From assembly GCA_016208415.1 (NCBI GenBank), contig JACQYB010000037.1, forward strand, positions 62,001 to 126,000: a stretch of 64,000 bases of DNA, in the 5' to 3' direction. The DNA is from Betaproteobacteria bacterium. GTDB taxonomy: Bacteria > Pseudomonadota > Gammaproteobacteria > Burkholderiales > Rhodocyclaceae. Numbering within the stretch: the first letter of the stretch is position 1; each line of letters starts with the position of its first letter. The translations under genes were made by a program, and so were the position numbers. Positions 62,526 to 64,000 of the stretch are shown piece by piece. The notes beneath the pieces were generated by a model. That model was not told the DNA's origin, made no database searches, and saw only the letters and a program-made list of their open reading frames with translations.

Positions 62526-64000
62526 TTACCCACCGGGGCGTGCCTCCCAGATCTTCTGCAGCCGTTTCACGGAGACAGGCACCGGCGTGCGCAGTTCCTG
62601 GGCAAACATTCCAACCCGCAGTTCCTCCAGCAGCCAGCGGAACTCCGCGAGCTGCGCATCCGCCACGCCGGCCCGCGCACGCACGGCCCGCTCGCGCTCG
62701 AAAGGCTTCGCCAGCGCCTGCCATTGCGCCAGCAGGCGGGCATCGCGGGCGGGATCGGCGTGCAGCTTTTCCAGCCGCAGGGACGCCGCCTTGAGGTAGC
62801 GCGGATAGTGCTGCAATCGTTCGAAGGGCGTGGCGACGATGAACTCCTTGCCCAGCAGTGCCGCGCATTGGGCGCGGATGTCCTCCACCGCCGCGGGGAA
62901 GGCCTTGCCCATGGCCGCGAGCTTCTTCTGCAGCGCGCCGTGTTCGGCCAGGATGCTGCCCACCAGCCGCGCCAGTTCCTGCCCCACCAGGGCCAGGCGC
63001 GGGCGGGCTTCCTGGCGGCGTGCCTCGAAGGCGGTGGCATCCGTGGGCCAGGGCTCGGCCATGCAGATGCGCTCCAGGGTGGCCGCGACCAGTTGCGCCC
63101 GCAACTCGGTCTCGCTGCCCAGGGCCATGAACTGCAGCGCCATGTCCCGCAGGCCGGGGAGGTTCTTCTCCAGGTAGCGCATCTGCTCCACCAGGGCCAG
63201 GGCGAACAGGCGACGCAGGCCGGCGCGATGCTGCTGCGCCGCCTTCTCCGGGGTGTCGAAGACACGCAGGGCCACGCTCCTGCCCTGATCCACCAGCGCC
63301 GGGAAACCCACGAGGGCACGGCCGTCCACCGTCACTTCCATGAGTTCCGGCAGTTCGCCGAAGCTCCAGTCGGTGAGTCCATCGAGTTCGATCGCCGCGG
63401 CGCCCTTTGCGCCGGCCGTTTCGGTGCCGGCGTCCGCGCCACGGGCCGCGCCAACGGCCGCGGCACGCGCCGTGGCGGCCACCGTGCCCGCGACGCGGCC
63501 CGTCGAGGCCCCGGCGGAGCCAACAACCGCCCCTTCCCCGCCTCCCGCCGGCTGCGGTTTCGCGGCCCTGGCCGCGACGGCAAATGCCGCCTCCGCCTGC
63601 CCCGCCAGCCGGCTGCGCAGGTCCGCCAGGCTGCGGGACTGCCCCAGCACCCGCCCGTGCTCGTCCACCACGCGAAAGTTCATGAACAGGTGCGGCGGCA
63701 GGTTCTCCAGCCGCACCGCCTCCGGGGGCAGCTTGAGGGAGACGCGTTCCTCCACGTCGCGGGCCAGCATCTTGAGCAGCGGCTGGTCGAGGTCATGCTC
63801 CCGCGCGGCAAAGTCGGCGGCGTATTCGCCCAGCGGCTGCAGGCGGTGGCGGATCTTCTGCGGCAGGGTACGCACCAGCGCCAGCACTTTGTCCTCGATC
63901 ATGCCCGGCACCAGCCATTCCGCCCGCGCCGCCGGCACCTGGTTAAGCGCCGCCAGGGGCACCACCAGGGTCACGCCGTCGTCGCCGGCGCCCGGCTCGA
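62526..64000 (-). CDS. hrpA: ATP-dependent RNA helicase HrpA, C-terminal part
   Basis: The C-terminal end of a DEAH-box helicase, cut off by the right edge of the window. What is visible (about 490 residues) is the DUF3418 region: the lead EPGAGDDGVTLVVPLAALNQV, EWLVPGMIEDKVLALVRTLPQKIRH, ENLPPHLFMNFRVVDEHGRVLGQSRSLADL, and the final ELRVGMFAQELRTPVPVSVKRLQKIWE. An Ala/Gly/Pro-rich insertion (about 150 residues from the left end of the visible part) interrupts it. The helicase core is outside the window. HrpA resolves stalled or colliding ribosomes on mRNA. Confidence 0.93.
   Translation of the reverse strand, partial: EPGAGDDGVTLVVPLAALNQVPAARAEWLVPGMIEDKVLALVRTLPQKIRHRLQPLGEYAADFAAREHDLDQPLLKMLARDVEERVSLKLPPEAVRLENLPPHLFMNFRVVDEHGRVLGQSRSLADLRSRLAGQAEAAFAVAARAAKPQPAGGGEGAVVGSAGASTGRVAGTVAATARAAAVGAARGADAGTETAGAKGAAAIELDGLTDWSFGELPELMEVTVDGRALVGFPALVDQGRSVALRVFDTPEKAAQQHRAGLRRLFALALVEQMRYLEKNLPGLRDMALQFMALGSETELRAQLVAATLERICMAEPWPTDATAFEARRQEARPRLALVGQELARLVGSILAEHGALQKKLAAMGKAFPAAVEDIRAQCAALLGKEFIVATPFERLQHYPRYLKAASLRLEKLHADPARDARLLAQWQALAKPFERERAVRARAGVADAQLAEFRWLLEELRVGMFAQELRTPVPVSVKRLQKIWEARPGG

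Overview
This 64 kb window is GC-rich, densely packed chromosomal DNA with very little mobile DNA. Gene content points to a betaproteobacterium, probably a respiratory or sulfur-oxidising one of the Rhodocyclales/Nitrosomonadales kind. The clues are an H-NS protein of the short betaproteobacterial type, a PHA phasin, a DUF3108-rsmB-like-purN block, hda-HAD-pcnB-pan synteny, a second infA beside a cold-shock gene, a MutL with an endonuclease motif, and many c-type cytochrome and sulfur genes. The taxonomic placement is inference. No rRNA, tRNA, CRISPR array, insertion sequence or prophage was found.

Layout. 0-2 kb: a flavocytochrome-c type sulfide dehydrogenase flavoprotein faces a cytochrome c4. 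2-5.2 kb: dut, coaBC, radC and rpmB-rpmG. 5.3-13.6 kb: a run of minus-strand genes for desaturase, MscS channel, PLD nuclease, RNA methyltransferase, DUF3108 protein, purN, a lipoprotein and DedA. 13.6-14.8 kb: an H-NS gene in gene-poor DNA. 14.8-26.2 kb: mutL, miaA, purM, an AI-2E family exporter, hda, a HAD phosphatase, pcnB, a deoxynucleoside kinase and panB-panC-panD. 26.2-31 kb: a DUF364 protein, htpX, a TerC protein behind a yybP-ykoY (Mn2+) riboswitch, a decayed CapA-like gene, a DsrE protein and a bacteriohemerythrin. 31.2-38.3 kb: an envelope-decoration block (dgkA, phosphoethanolamine transferase, sulfotransferase, cysC, two FtsX-type permeases). 38.5-39.8 kb: an M48 protease-TPR lipoprotein.

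40.0-45.3 kb holds the most distinctive unit. It is a five-gene set on one strand: a membrane-anchored octaheme cytochrome of the tetrathionate-reductase family, a cytochrome b anchor, a monoheme cytochrome, a YeeE/YedE sulfur-compound transporter and a periplasmic protein with three rhodanese domains. Together they read as a quinone-linked periplasmic sulfur-oxyanion or polysulfide system.

45.8-64 kb: cspA-infA2, an AmiD-like amidase, a class III nucleotide cyclase, a hipBA-type pair, an orphan histidine kinase divergent from a prepilin gene with a good sigma-54 promoter, a Kef-type antiporter, kdsD-kdsC-lptC-lptA (not followed by lptB/rpoN), an enoyl-CoA hydratase, a second bacteriohemerythrin, a phasin with a consensus promoter and operator, a CinA-type protein, an EI24 membrane protein and the C-terminal end of hrpA running off the right edge.

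Repeats. Three near-full and one partial copy of a REP-like palindrome (arms of the GTGGGAGCGGGC type) sit at 3' ends of genes. One of them is nested inside a second repeat family at 21.4-21.7 kb. A 167-bp MITE-like element with 13-bp terminal inverted repeats lies at 47.3-47.5 kb.
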